From: Metallibacterium scheffleri
GTDB lineage: Bacteria > Pseudomonadota > Gammaproteobacteria > Xanthomonadales > Rhodanobacteraceae
Direction of reading: 5' to 3'
DNA length: 64,000 bases
NCBI RefSeq assembly: GCF_002077135.1
Contig: NZ_LDOS01000005.1
Location: 186,001-250,000, forward strand
Of this stretch, positions 1 through 8,783 are shown one piece after another. A program made the position numbers and the translations under genes. Each line of letters starts with the position of its first letter. Position 1 is the first letter of the stretch. The notes below the pieces were generated by a model. It searched no databases, was not told the DNA's origin, and saw only the letters and a program-made list of their open reading frames with translations.

Positions 1-1
1 T

Positions 2-493
2 GCGGCCAGTGTGAAATACGAGACGGTCTTGGTGATCGATGTTGGGCACTATTCGGCGGACTGGGTGTATCTGGTCGATCAGGCCGTTCGCCGCGAGTTC
101 AGTGGATCGAGCTTCCGCGCTGGCGCCGCGGTGCTCCAGGACGCAGCTGCATATATAGATAAGGAGTGCGGAGTTCCGGTCACGGCGGAGCGTCTGTTCA
201 GAATTGTCCGGGATGGCGCGGACGTCGTGAGTATTGCAGGGAAGCGCATTGATGTGCGGGATGCCGTCGCTCATGGTTCGGCCACCGTGTCCGAGTTGGT
301 GCTGAGCAAGATCAAAACCTGCCTGCGTGAAGCCGGCGCAGTGAGCATGGTGCTGCTGACCGGCGGTGGCGCGAGGTTCTTTGAGGAGGCAACCAAGGCG
401 GCCTTTGGGCACGCGCGGATCGTCGTATTGCGGAACCCAGTGATGGCGAACGCGAACGGATTCCGTCTGTGGTCGATGCGGCCAGGGATCTGA
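2..493 (+). CDS. ParM/StbA-type actin-like ATPase, C-terminal part
   Basis: This is the C-terminal half of an actin-like plasmid segregation ATPase; the frame is open to the left edge, so the N-terminus lies outside the window. The visible part has the second phosphate-binding motif (VIDVGHYSADWV) near its start, the adenosine-binding motif (LLTGGGARFF) two thirds along, and the typical NPVMANANGF tail. Proteins of this family polymerise into filaments that push plasmid copies apart. Full-length members have about 320 residues, so roughly half is missing. A GTG at position 11 is only the first possible start inside the window and is unlikely to be the real one. The family call is confident; the exact subfamily is not. 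Confidence 0.8.
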   Translation, partial: AASVKYETVLVIDVGHYSADWVYLVDQAVRREFSGSSFRAGAAVLQDAAAYIDKECGVPVTAERLFRIVRDGADVVSIAGKRIDVRDAVAHGSATVSELVLSKIKTCLREAGAVSMVLLTGGGARFFEEATKAAFGHARIVVLRNPVMANANGFRLWSMRPGI

Positions 494-494
494 C

Positions 495-749
495 ATGAGC
501 CGACTCATTGTGGTGAAGGTTGCAGTGCCTGTCGATGCGCCGCTTGGATCTGCGCTCACCAAACTGCCTACACGTATGCGTGCAGGATTTCTTCGTGTGA
601 TGGCCGAAATTGGCCATCAGAATCAGTCGGGCATGCAAACGCCTGCGCTTGAACCGGCGACTCGCGCTGGGACGGAGCGCGACGTGCGGGATCCGGCTTC
701 ATTGCCGCCAGATCAACCCGATGCCATCGAGTTGCGGCGAGCGTGGTAG
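495..749 (+). CDS. Small protein following the actin-like gene
   Basis: An 84-residue protein whose ATG lies one base after the stop of the actin-like gene, so the two are probably translated as a unit. The first half is mixed hydrophobic and basic (LTKLPTRMRAGFLRVM); the second half is acidic and proline-rich, suggesting a disordered tail. In ParM/StbA systems the gene after the ATPase often encodes the small DNA-binding adaptor for the centromere-like site. Position and size fit that role, but I recognise no DNA-binding motif and the function is inferred from context only. Confidence 0.5.
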   Translation: MSRLIVVKVAVPVDAPLGSALTKLPTRMRAGFLRVMAEIGHQNQSGMQTPALEPATRAGTERDVRDPASLPPDQPDAIELRRAW

Positions 750-760
750 ACGGACTTTCT

Positions 761-1660
761 ATGCGCGCGGGTACGCTGCGGTACACGGTGCGCGTTCTAT
801 GCGGTGCATGGATCGCATCGGCGGTTTTTGCGTGCGGCTATGCGATCACTGCTTCTTCGAACTTTGATCTGCGGCATATTGCCGCGGGATCGGTAGTGAA
901 TTCCCATGCGCAATGGCTGCCGCCGTTAATGGTGATCGGCCATGCAGCGCACGGCCGCTCTGGCGCTGCACGGGAATCCACAGCAAACGACGAAGCTGTA
1001 CAGCGACACAGGGGAAGTGGGGGCAACGTGACGAGTGCATCGCCGGTTGGCCCGGTTGTTGCTGCTGGGAATCGTGGATTCGCTACGCTGACGTCCCCTG
1101 ATATGCAGACTCGCGCCCAGCCGCTGCCAGCCAGCGTCAATCTTGGCCCGAAGGCGTCAGTTTGGCGCCAAGCAGGGCGGCGCTATCACGTCGATCCGCT
1201 CTTGCTGTATGCGATCGCGCTGGTGGAAACCGGCCATGCCACTGGTGAGGACGAGGTTGCGCCGACACCCTGGATTGTGCGAATCGATGGGCATGTGATT
1301 ACCGGAAGTGAGTCCCATGTCTGCAGTGCAATCAGGCTGGCGCAGGTTTTCGGGAAGCCGATCCAGGACGTTGGAGTGATGCAGGTGTACTTCCCTATGC
1401 ATCACACGGCGGTGCGGAACCCGCTCCATCTGATTGAGCCGCGGACCAACATCATGGAAGGCGCGCGGATCCTCGCGCAGTCCTTGGGTTCAAGCCAGGA
1501 CACAATTCTTGGCATTGGGCACTACCACTCGTATGCTCCGTCCAAGGCATACTCATACGGGCGTGCCGTCTACACTGTTTGGCGTCGCCTTGAGGAGGTG
1601 GAACGAGGCGGCTACAGTCTTGCTGAGACATCAAGCGCTGAGGAGCAGAGGGGGAACTAG
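761..1660 (+). CDS. Lytic transglycosylase (SLT domain), conjugation-type
   Basis: A periplasmic peptidoglycan-cleaving enzyme of the soluble lytic transglycosylase type, expected to open the wall for the secretion channel. I chose ATG 761 because it begins an N-terminal signal or anchor segment (RVLCGAWIASAVFACGYAIT); a GTG at 743 is also in frame. After a low-complexity linker the SLT fold begins near residue 130: RRYHVDPLLLYAIALVETG holds the catalytic Glu, followed by DVGVMQVYF and a C-terminal GIGHYHSYAPS motif. A 40-residue insertion between the Glu motif and the GVMQV motif resembles conjugative-element members. The next gene starts four bases later. A second transglycosylase lies near 49.2 kb with the pilus genes. 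Confidence 0.8.
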   Translation: MRAGTLRYTVRVLCGAWIASAVFACGYAITASSNFDLRHIAAGSVVNSHAQWLPPLMVIGHAAHGRSGAARESTANDEAVQRHRGSGGNVTSASPVGPVVAAGNRGFATLTSPDMQTRAQPLPASVNLGPKASVWRQAGRRYHVDPLLLYAIALVETGHATGEDEVAPTPWIVRIDGHVITGSESHVCSAIRLAQVFGKPIQDVGVMQVYFPMHHTAVRNPLHLIEPRTNIMEGARILAQSLGSSQDTILGIGHYHSYAPSKAYSYGRAVYTVWRRLEEVERGGYSLAETSSAEEQRGN

Positions 1661-1663
1661 GAT

Positions 1664-2908
1664 ATGTGGTCACTGCAACACATCGAGATGTATCGAGAGC
1701 AGCGCGAACTGACGCATGCATTGCTGCAGTGCATGTCTGGTCTTGCGAGTGATGGAGTACAGATCCCTAGTGTCGTGAACTTATCGGGGCGTGGCGTTGA
1801 ATCGTTTCTCGCCGCGCCTGGCGAAGCGCACGCACTCTGGGCTGAGTCGTTCACGACACCTTTTCGGCTGCATGGGGTGGAGCGGGCTGCCTTCGAAGTG
1901 TCGCGTCGGCCGCTGCAATTGGCGTTCGCCCCGCCCAAGGAACAGTACGCGCATTTCCAGAGCCTGCTGAGCAGCTTCGTCGTAGGAGCGCAAAAGGCGA
2001 GCGTTGACCCCAGGCTGTGCAACCTCTTTTATGGCTTGACCGAAACTGAAGCACGCGCTGTTCGCCATCTGTCAGCTGCGAGTCTGATGTTGCTGGCAAG
2101 TCGCATCCACATCCGAATCGACGAGAAACAGGTTCAGTGTTTGCAGCAGGCATTACCACTGTCTGCTCGCGGCCTTCAGCGATCCACGGCGCAGCAGCTG
2201 GTGCTTGCAGTCACAGGCTCCGGGATGGCGCAGCGCGAAGCCCGAAAGCAGCGGAGCAGCGCCGGTGAGTCAACCTCGCATTCCTGCGAAACTGGCAAGA
2301 AGATCAGGGTCCGCGCTGATGAGATCAGGAACTGTCTGCTATCGCATGAGGATACGACGCACATTGCCGCGCTCGCGCACTTGCACGAGAAAGGCGTGAA
2401 AAGGCCGGGGTTGCACGGGATGCGTGGCATCAACAAGGCCGCGCTGATGCTGTCCGGAGTTGGAGTCAAGCCTCCCCAGCGCGGCAACGCGCTGAGGTTG
2501 GGTATGGAGGAGCGTGCTTGCGCGCGAATGGCGGAGTTGAAGAAACGGTCATTTGCACAACATGCCTTGCTGCTGGTGCAGCTTTACAGGTCGCTTGATC
2601 CCCTCGCGCAGCTGGAAATCGCTGTAGATCCGTGGGCGTTCGCCGTTGCGTCGGACATGCTGGATGCGGTCTCGCGCAAGCACCACCTGAACATGTACCA
2701 CCAGTACCACATTCTGCGGGCCTACAACGCAGGTTTGATCGAGATCGCGACCTGCGCGACGCATCAGCTTGAATACCTTGTCACATCGGATGACGCCGAG
2801 TTCAGCATCGATAGCGCGTGCCCAGCCTGCGAGCTGGCACGCGGCGGAGCGTACGATGGCACGGATGAATGGGATGGCGTACAAGCTGGCATGGTGGCCT
2901 CTGCGTAG
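1664..2908 (+). CDS. FlhD-like/FlhC-like fusion, candidate master activator of transfer
   Basis: A 414-residue protein whose C-terminal half reads as FlhC, the zinc-binding subunit of the flagellar master activator. Residues about 240-280 match the FlhC helical region. Residues 348-390 give HILRAYNAGLIEIATC, then Cys364-x2-His367 and Cys386-x2-Cys389, the FlhC zinc-site spacing with one Cys replaced by His. Residues about 121-152 (GLTETEARAVRHLSAAS and on) resemble the FlhD core helix region, so the protein looks like FlhD and FlhC joined in their natural order. Related MOBH elements use separate FlhDC-like pairs (SetCD, AcaCD) to switch on transfer. The RBS is good (AGAGGGGGA before ATG 1664). 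The FlhC call is good; the FlhD part is weaker. Confidence 0.7.
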   Translation: MWSLQHIEMYREQRELTHALLQCMSGLASDGVQIPSVVNLSGRGVESFLAAPGEAHALWAESFTTPFRLHGVERAAFEVSRRPLQLAFAPPKEQYAHFQSLLSSFVVGAQKASVDPRLCNLFYGLTETEARAVRHLSAASLMLLASRIHIRIDEKQVQCLQQALPLSARGLQRSTAQQLVLAVTGSGMAQREARKQRSSAGESTSHSCETGKKIRVRADEIRNCLLSHEDTTHIAALAHLHEKGVKRPGLHGMRGINKAALMLSGVGVKPPQRGNALRLGMEERACARMAELKKRSFAQHALLLVQLYRSLDPLAQLEIAVDPWAFAVASDMLDAVSRKHHLNMYHQYHILRAYNAGLIEIATCATHQLEYLVTSDDAEFSIDSACPACELARGGAYDGTDEWDGVQAGMVASA

Positions 2909-2952
2909 CGCTTGCAGCGTCGGCTTGAGCCTTGCAGCATCGATCGAATTAG

Positions 2953-3003
2953 CCTCTGAGAGGGCAATCCATCTCAGGTCTGGTGATGCCTGATTGCTAG
3001 GAT
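2953..3003 (+). promoter_or_regulatory. Activator box and promoter for the traF-H-G unit
   Basis: The palindrome CCTCTGAGAGG (2953-2963) is followed by GCAATCC. A TAGGAT hexamer with an upstream TGC (extended -10 form) sits at 2998-3003, starting 35 bases after the palindrome's last base. There is no good -35 hexamer, as expected for an activator-dependent promoter. The same arrangement occurs before traL, the relaxase gene and pilL. Confidence 0.6.
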
Positions 3004-3027
3004 GCTGCCATGGGTTACTAGGGATCG

Positions 3028-4065
3028 ATGCACATGGTGCTGAAGTGGTTATTGATACCTGCGATGGTCGCGGTGGGCGCGATGCTGGCACCACATGCGA
3101 TAGCGCAAATTGATCGGCGGCCGCACGGGTGGATCTGGTACACGCCCACGCCGCAGCCGTCCCGCCCGGTGAAGCAAACGACTTCTGAGCCCGGCACAGA
3201 AGCTGCTGCCAAACTGGCTGGACCCAGTCAATGGTCGACTGCATGGATCCGCGAGAAATTGCCACGGCTCCGGGATCTCGCAATACAGGATCCCAGCGAG
3301 AAAAATGTGCGCGCGTATCTGCTACTGCAGCATCTTGCCATGGACAGGGCCCAGCGGTTCGCAGAAGTGTCGATGATGGTGACACAAGGGGACCCGACGC
3401 TCGACGAGAACACGCGCTTTCCGCTGGCGTCCGCCGCGGCCCAGGCCGGCGTCGAAAGCGCCAAGCAAGGTTTGGTGAGTGCGATTCAGGTCTTGGCCAA
3501 GACCACGGGCCTGTACTTTTTTTTCTCGTCGACCTGCGAGTATTGTCACGCCGATCTCCCTGTGCTCAGGACCTTTGAACTGGAGAGCGGGATGAAGATC
3601 GTCGGCGTGAGCCTCGACGGCCAGCCGATCGACAATCAACTGTTCCCGAATTACTTGATCAACTCTGATCAGGCGCAGCGCTTGGGTGTGCAATACACGC
3701 CCGCATTCTTCCTAGTGCATCCGCCGAATCTGAGCGATGTTGTGCAGATCGGGCAGGGCTATCTGTCATTGCAGCAACTCGAGCAACGGATTGTGGAGGA
3801 AGCCTACTATCACGGCTGGTTGTCGCCGGCGACGTATCGCGAGACACGCATCGCATCGCCGCTGTACCAGGCTGGCGTCAGCCCTCGAGACCAGCACACA
3901 CTCAGCAGCAAGGACGCGGCTCTGATTACCTCGGTGGTGGGTTCATTGCCACCGCGCGATCACAACGGCAGGACGCTGGGAACGCCCACGTCATACTCCG
4001 GCCTGGATGGCGCCAGTCCGAACGCAGATCCACAGGAATCGCATGTTCCGCAAATGACGGAGTGA
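3028..4065 (+). CDS. traF: TraF-like conjugal pilus assembly protein (thioredoxin fold)
   Basis: A periplasmic F-type TraF homologue of 345 residues. It has a signal peptide ending at AIAQ (about residue 27), the tandem WIWYTPTPQP segment, and a thioredoxin-like domain with a CEYC active site (Cys170, Cys173), then TPAFFLVHPP containing the cis-Pro. Many TraF proteins have lost the CXXC; here it is intact, so the protein may be an active thiol oxidoreductase. TraF works with TraH, TraU and TraW in pilus assembly. ATG 3028 has TAGGGA upstream; ATG 3034 is the alternative. It leads a traF-traH-traG unit, with traH only six bases downstream. Confidence 0.9.
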   Translation: MHMVLKWLLIPAMVAVGAMLAPHAIAQIDRRPHGWIWYTPTPQPSRPVKQTTSEPGTEAAAKLAGPSQWSTAWIREKLPRLRDLAIQDPSEKNVRAYLLLQHLAMDRAQRFAEVSMMVTQGDPTLDENTRFPLASAAAQAGVESAKQGLVSAIQVLAKTTGLYFFFSSTCEYCHADLPVLRTFELESGMKIVGVSLDGQPIDNQLFPNYLINSDQAQRLGVQYTPAFFLVHPPNLSDVVQIGQGYLSLQQLEQRIVEEAYYHGWLSPATYRETRIASPLYQAGVSPRDQHTLSSKDAALITSVVGSLPPRDHNGRTLGTPTSYSGLDGASPNADPQESHVPQMTE

Positions 4066-4071
4066 CGCGCC

Positions 4072-5502
4072 ATGAGGTATTTGACCAACAACCTACTTTC
4101 TTTCGCCGCCGCAGCGGCGTTGACGGTTGCCTCTGCGCCGGCATTTGCTGGACTGCAGGGGCAGCTCAACACGATGTTCGGTGAGATGTCGGCGACGACG
4201 AACCCGCAGGTGGTGATGGATGCGCGCCGCGGCGTGATTACGGGTGGCGCTTTTTCGATGCGCTCGCCGATCGTCCCGATCGGTATGAATGCCATCAACT
4301 ACACCCCGCCCGGGATCACGGCTGGCTGCTCTGGCATTGATGCGTATGGCGGCAGCCTTTCGTTCATTTCCGGACAGCAATTCGTGCAGTTGCTACGGTC
4401 GATCGCAGCAAATGCGGAAGGATTTGCCTTCCAGCTCGCGCTGTCATCGATGTCGTCTCAGATCAGTAATCTGTTGTCATCTTCCGAAAGTCAGCTGCTG
4501 AGTCGTCTTACGCAATTAAAGAATTCTTGCGAAGCCGCGCAAACTGGATTGAATGTCCTTGGTATCAACCAGTCGAGTGTCAATCAGGCGGCACAGAACA
4601 TCGAAACGTCCATGGGCATCGCGACTGACTCCAATGCGGCCGCAGTGGCCAATACCCCCCAATCGCCAGCTGTACAAACGGTTGCCAGTACGCCGGCCGC
4701 GAAGCTGATCTACCACAATGTCATGTGGGATGCGTTGAAGGCGTACAACTTCGCCAATGCCTATGGCGAGAGCACCGACGCTAACACATATGACGAAGAA
4801 ATCATGTCGCTGGTGGGGTATGTAATTACATGTAATCCGAATACTACGCAAAACTGCGCGCCGTCATCGACGACCGCTGGGCCAACAGGGGGCGTTGGAC
4901 TGATCATCGGCCAGCCAACCCTGCGCCTCGAAGATCTTATCTACGGGTCTACTGACCCACAAAGCGGAACTGGGAAAAGCCAGTATTATGTCTGCGGCGA
5001 TACAACACAGTGCATGAGTGTTTCTACATCCAATTGGACTGGCACCGGGGTGTTATCTCTTGTTCAAACAGAGCTTGGCACTTCCAATTCGCAGGGGTTC
5101 CTCGGTGTGCTTTTGCAGAATGACCCTGCAGACCCGCAAGTCACGGCATTTCTCTCATCCGCCGGCCCCGTAGGCGTAGAAATCGAACGGGTCGCAAGAG
5201 CAAATCCGATTGAGGCCTATCCGTATGCAGTGGCTGTTGCTCAGCCGATCGCGATTCAGGTCGCCTACAATGACGCGCTCTCATTACTCAGCGCGGCAGC
5301 GCGCACCATCAGCGGTTCCTCGGAGATCGGTGCAAAGCGGCAAATGGCGTTGATTGATTCTGCAGTCGCTCGACTCGGCAAGGATTACCAATCAATGATG
5401 AACGAGCAGAAAATCAATACGGGTTACGGAACGTTAGCGAGCCTGTATATGCAGACTACGAGTCTTAAACCTGGCGCGCCGAACGGCGCCGGGAGTTTGT
5501 GA
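4072..5502 (+). CDS. traH: TraH conjugal pilus assembly protein
   Basis: An F-type TraH homologue of 476 residues with a signal peptide (cleavage near APAFAG, residue 26). Family features include NPQVVMDARRGVITGGAF near the mature N-terminus, the CSGIDAYGGSLSFIS motif, QLALSSMSSQISN, and scattered Cys residues (for example YYVCGDTTQC). TraH is a periplasmic and outer-membrane-associated assembly factor of F-type pili, and is unstable without its partners. It lies between traF and traG, as in several ICE-type F systems, and its stop overlaps the traG start as TGATG, which implies translational coupling. The middle part has lower GC and more T-ending codons than most of the window. Confidence 0.92.
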   Translation: MRYLTNNLLSFAAAAALTVASAPAFAGLQGQLNTMFGEMSATTNPQVVMDARRGVITGGAFSMRSPIVPIGMNAINYTPPGITAGCSGIDAYGGSLSFISGQQFVQLLRSIAANAEGFAFQLALSSMSSQISNLLSSSESQLLSRLTQLKNSCEAAQTGLNVLGINQSSVNQAAQNIETSMGIATDSNAAAVANTPQSPAVQTVASTPAAKLIYHNVMWDALKAYNFANAYGESTDANTYDEEIMSLVGYVITCNPNTTQNCAPSSTTAGPTGGVGLIIGQPTLRLEDLIYGSTDPQSGTGKSQYYVCGDTTQCMSVSTSNWTGTGVLSLVQTELGTSNSQGFLGVLLQNDPADPQVTAFLSSAGPVGVEIERVARANPIEAYPYAVAVAQPIAIQVAYNDALSLLSAAARTISGSSEIGAKRQMALIDSAVARLGKDYQSMMNEQKINTGYGTLASLYMQTTSLKPGAPNGAGSL

Positions 5503-8405
5503 TGTACCACATCATATCCATTGGCGATGAGGCATTTCTTTACAAGATCTTCCAGTTTCTTGCGATGCTCAATTCGTCTGGCACGGACCTGTACGCACGA
5601 CTTGGACTTCTGTCGGCGTTGATCGGCATCATTCTTGTAATCCTCACGGCAATTACGAGCAACGGCCGTCAATTCCCGATTGGCGGATATATTGTTGCCA
5701 TTGTAATGTTCCTTGTCTTCTTCGGCCAAACTACGAGCGTTGAGCTTGAGGATTTCTACACCGGCCGTACCGACATCGTCCAGGACGTACCACTCGGTAC
5801 GGCCATTGTCGGGTCCATTGTTTCGCAAGCCGGCGTCGCAATTATCACTTATTTTCAGACGGGAACGTCCGTTCCTGGTTCATCGACACTTTCACCACAG
5901 TATGCACTTGATGCTTTGATGGCGTATCGAAATCTGTCTGATGCGTCGTCGTATTGCGGTTTTGGCACGACGGAGATGTGTGATTGGTCCAAGACTTTCC
6001 AAAGTTATGTGGCTAATTGCGTGCTTCCGGAGTACAAATTGCATAACGGATGGTGGAACGGTGACCCCAAGACGTCATCCAATTTGCTCTCAACTTTGAA
6101 TGTTCCTGACCTCGGCTTTGTTACTAACGACTATCTTGGCACAAATCCCGGTACAACCAGTACGGGTCAAGTATCCGATTGTTCTAATACCTACTCCGAC
6201 CTAAACCAAACGTGGAATAACTCGCAGACTGGAATCGCTGCCGCATTCAGTGGGCTTTTGAAAATCAACACGATGAACGGTGATACCCCGGCTGACGAAC
6301 TTGGAAATGCGTTTGCCGCGCTAGGCAATCAGACAACCCAACCTGGTCAACCGAGTGGCACGTCGGGCAATCTGCCGAGTCTTCTGCAGCAAGCATCGCA
6401 GAATGGCGTTCAGAGTGTCGAGAACGCAGTGGGAGCCAATCTGCTGGCGCGCGGCCTGGCGCAAGGCTTTCGCGACGCCAACCAGGTCGGCGAGGCCGGG
6501 GTCATCGAGTCCGCCGCCAATCAGCGCAACGTGCAGTTCGCGGCGCAGAGCACGCTGTTCACGCGCACGCTGCGCGCCACCATGACGTTCTTCGAGGGCG
6601 TTATCTATGGCCTGGCGCCGTTCCTTGCGTTCCTGATCCCGCTGGGGCCGATCGGCTTCCGCTACGCGGGTCGCTATCTGCAGCTACTGGTCTGGCTGTT
6701 CCTGTGGATGCCGCTGCTCAGCTTCGTGAACCTGTTCGAGATCATGTCGGTGTTGCGTGAGATGAACGCGCTGCTGCCGGCGATCGGCAACGCGCCGCTG
6801 ATTTCGGCCATCGGCCTCAACCAAATCGAGTACACGGTCAGCGACTGGGTTGGAATCGGTGCCTACCTCACAACGGCAGTAGTTGGTTTGTCCGGATTCG
6901 TTGTATTTGGTTCAGTGGCTGCATTCCAGGGCATTGCTGCGGAGGCCAACGCACCGACGAGCCTTGATCCAAGCATGATAGCTCCTGACATCATGAGCAC
7001 TGCGCCGCCGATGCAATCGGGTGCGCAGTATTCGGCAAGTGGTGGTTCCGCTTTATCGCTGCATAACGCCGCACTTCAGGAATTCAGCGGGTCTAGCAAG
7101 TTGCAGGAGAAGGCGATGTTGGCCATGTCTGCCGCGCGCACCGCAGCCGTGAAACTTGGTGTGAGTGGCAAAGAAGCGGCCTCGATGGGTCAGTCGCAGT
7201 TGCAGAATTTTTTTGAGGATCAATTGTACGGTAACACATCAGCCATGACGAATGGCGCTACGGTGAATGCTTCGGATAGGAACGCCGCAACACTTGACGG
7301 ATCGAGATCAAGCGTTGGCTCTACTGCCGTAACCACAAATGTTGGTGGCGGGCTGAAGGTTGGTGGCACTGGCGCCAAAGCTGGTATTACCAATACTGGG
7401 CAAGATATTTCTAACAGAACCAGGGATCTTTCCAATGCACAGGCAACGACGATAGGGAAGGATGCCGGATATAAGACCGGGCAGACTCGCGCCTTGTCTG
7501 TTGGACAGAAGGGATCGGAAGGCTCTCAGTCTAGTCAGTCAATTTCTGCTGAGAGAACTAAGATCGCGCAATCCGGGTTGAACGATTTGCAGACCTACTC
7601 AAGATCCATGGAGATGTCGCACGAAGTTGGCTCGTCAATGCGGGTGCCGATGAAACAAGCAGCGTTTTCATTAGCGTCGAATAGCGGCGCCCTGGATGCG
7701 GCCATTTCGGTGGCTCATGGCCTCGATGCCAATGCCTATGCATCAAACTACACCGCTTACGGTAATACATTCCCCGAAGGCCCGCAAAGGGAAGCTGCAG
7801 CCGCGCTGTCGACGCTCAACCAGGTGGCAAGCCTGAATGACTCTCGATCTGCAGAGGCAATGAATGGTCTGGATAATGCGCTTTCATCGACGCCAGGTTG
7901 GTCATCGATGGACACAACAGGCGTTATCAGTTCTGTCGAAGGAGGAATGGCATCTGGCCAGCGTCTTCTCGGCGACGTCCAGGCAGGAACGAATGGCATT
8001 CCTGGTGAAACTGCTGGTTCAGCAGGTTTGCCCACTGACCCAGGGCAAATTGGGCGTGTCGGTTCTGGGGCTCACGCTTTGTTTGATGAACGCGCCAGCG
8101 ATCCCGTATACAATGACCTTCGCGATGCGTCCATGTTTGAGCAAGGTGGGCTTTTGGATAAGTCGTATAGTGCAGCCGACAATTTGATGGACACTAAGGG
8201 CGAAGGCGCGACGATATGGGGCGCATCTATCCAAGGTGGCTCGGCTGGTATGGACTACGCTCCCGGGCTGTCCCGAGATGCCGCCGCAATGGAAGGCGCG
8301 GCATCACTCAGCAGGACGGCTGCCGGGTTTGTCGTTAAAGAGCAGCAACTTAATGCGCCGCTCTTGCCGACTGTTGAGGCGCAACCGCCGCCGAATGATG
8401 AGTAG
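5502..8405 (+). CDS. traG: TraG mating-pair stabilisation protein
   Basis: An F-type TraG homologue of 967 residues in the inner membrane. The N-terminal domain starts MYHIISIGDEAFLYKIFQ and has three early membrane helices (about residues 30-120). Further helices lie near residues 365-480 (GVIYGLAPFLAFLIPLGP, LLVWLFLWMPLLSFVNLF). The long periplasmic C-terminal half is rich in Ser, Gly and Gln with little hydrophobicity, typical of the part that contacts the recipient in stabilisation and entry exclusion. ATG 5502 is chosen over GTG 5499 because it overlaps the traH stop. Roughly 6440-6830 is strikingly GC-rich inside an otherwise lower-GC gene. Confidence 0.9.
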   Translation: MYHIISIGDEAFLYKIFQFLAMLNSSGTDLYARLGLLSALIGIILVILTAITSNGRQFPIGGYIVAIVMFLVFFGQTTSVELEDFYTGRTDIVQDVPLGTAIVGSIVSQAGVAIITYFQTGTSVPGSSTLSPQYALDALMAYRNLSDASSYCGFGTTEMCDWSKTFQSYVANCVLPEYKLHNGWWNGDPKTSSNLLSTLNVPDLGFVTNDYLGTNPGTTSTGQVSDCSNTYSDLNQTWNNSQTGIAAAFSGLLKINTMNGDTPADELGNAFAALGNQTTQPGQPSGTSGNLPSLLQQASQNGVQSVENAVGANLLARGLAQGFRDANQVGEAGVIESAANQRNVQFAAQSTLFTRTLRATMTFFEGVIYGLAPFLAFLIPLGPIGFRYAGRYLQLLVWLFLWMPLLSFVNLFEIMSVLREMNALLPAIGNAPLISAIGLNQIEYTVSDWVGIGAYLTTAVVGLSGFVVFGSVAAFQGIAAEANAPTSLDPSMIAPDIMSTAPPMQSGAQYSASGGSALSLHNAALQEFSGSSKLQEKAMLAMSAARTAAVKLGVSGKEAASMGQSQLQNFFEDQLYGNTSAMTNGATVNASDRNAATLDGSRSSVGSTAVTTNVGGGLKVGGTGAKAGITNTGQDISNRTRDLSNAQATTIGKDAGYKTGQTRALSVGQKGSEGSQSSQSISAERTKIAQSGLNDLQTYSRSMEMSHEVGSSMRVPMKQAAFSLASNSGALDAAISVAHGLDANAYASNYTAYGNTFPEGPQREAAAALSTLNQVASLNDSRSAEAMNGLDNALSSTPGWSSMDTTGVISSVEGGMASGQRLLGDVQAGTNGIPGETAGSAGLPTDPGQIGRVGSGAHALFDERASDPVYNDLRDASMFEQGGLLDKSYSAADNLMDTKGEGATIWGASIQGGSAGMDYAPGLSRDAAAMEGAASLSRTAAGFVVKEQQLNAPLLPTVEAQPPPNDE

Positions 8406-8415
8406 TGCGAATGCA

Positions 8416-8446
8416 ATTCGCCCATTGTAGTCAACAATGGGCGAAT
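8416..8446. terminator. Bidirectional hairpin between convergent genes
   Basis: A perfect 13-base stem (ATTCGCCCATTGT pairing with ACAATGGGCGAAT) around a five-base loop, just after the traG stop and before the end of a minus-strand gene. There is no long T run on either side, so termination strength is uncertain. Confidence 0.6.
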
Positions 8447-8480
8447 CATGAGACGGTTTCGGAATTGTGGCTGTCGAGTT

Positions 8481-8762
8481 CTAGCAGATCCCGAAAGGTT
8501 TACCGTGAACGTCAACCAAAGCGCCTTGGACCATCGGTGCGCCGGTTGCCGGGTTGACTAACATGCCAGTCTCGTCATCTGAATCGTCATTCGAATCGAA
8601 CCAATTTGCGTAACCCATGCTGGTAGTGGATCTGGATGTACTGGATCCATCCCACGAAAGACCGTGCGCCTCAAGTTTCCGCGTGGTCACGACATAGACG
8701 ATACCACCGATAACGGCTGGGACGATGAATGCTCCCGCGATGATGATCTCCGCGATGTCCAT
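8481..8762 (-). CDS. Small single-pass membrane protein, unknown
   Basis: A 93-residue protein with one N-terminal membrane helix (IAEIIIAGAFIVPAVIGGIVYVV) and a Ser/Asp-rich C-terminal region ending in FGIC. It has a very strong RBS (AGAGGAGG, seven bases before the ATG), which supports it as a real gene. It lies 21 bases after a small lipoprotein gene on the same strand; the pair is divergent from traL and convergent with traG. I do not recognise the family. The position inside the tra region and the envelope location would fit entry exclusion or channel tuning, but that is speculation. Confidence 0.65.
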   Translation of the reverse strand: MDIAEIIIAGAFIVPAVIGGIVYVVTTRKLEAHGLSWDGSSTSRSTTSMGYANWFDSNDDSDDETGMLVNPATGAPMVQGALVDVHGKPFGIC

Positions 8763-8783
8763 TTGACTTGCCTCCTCTAAAGG

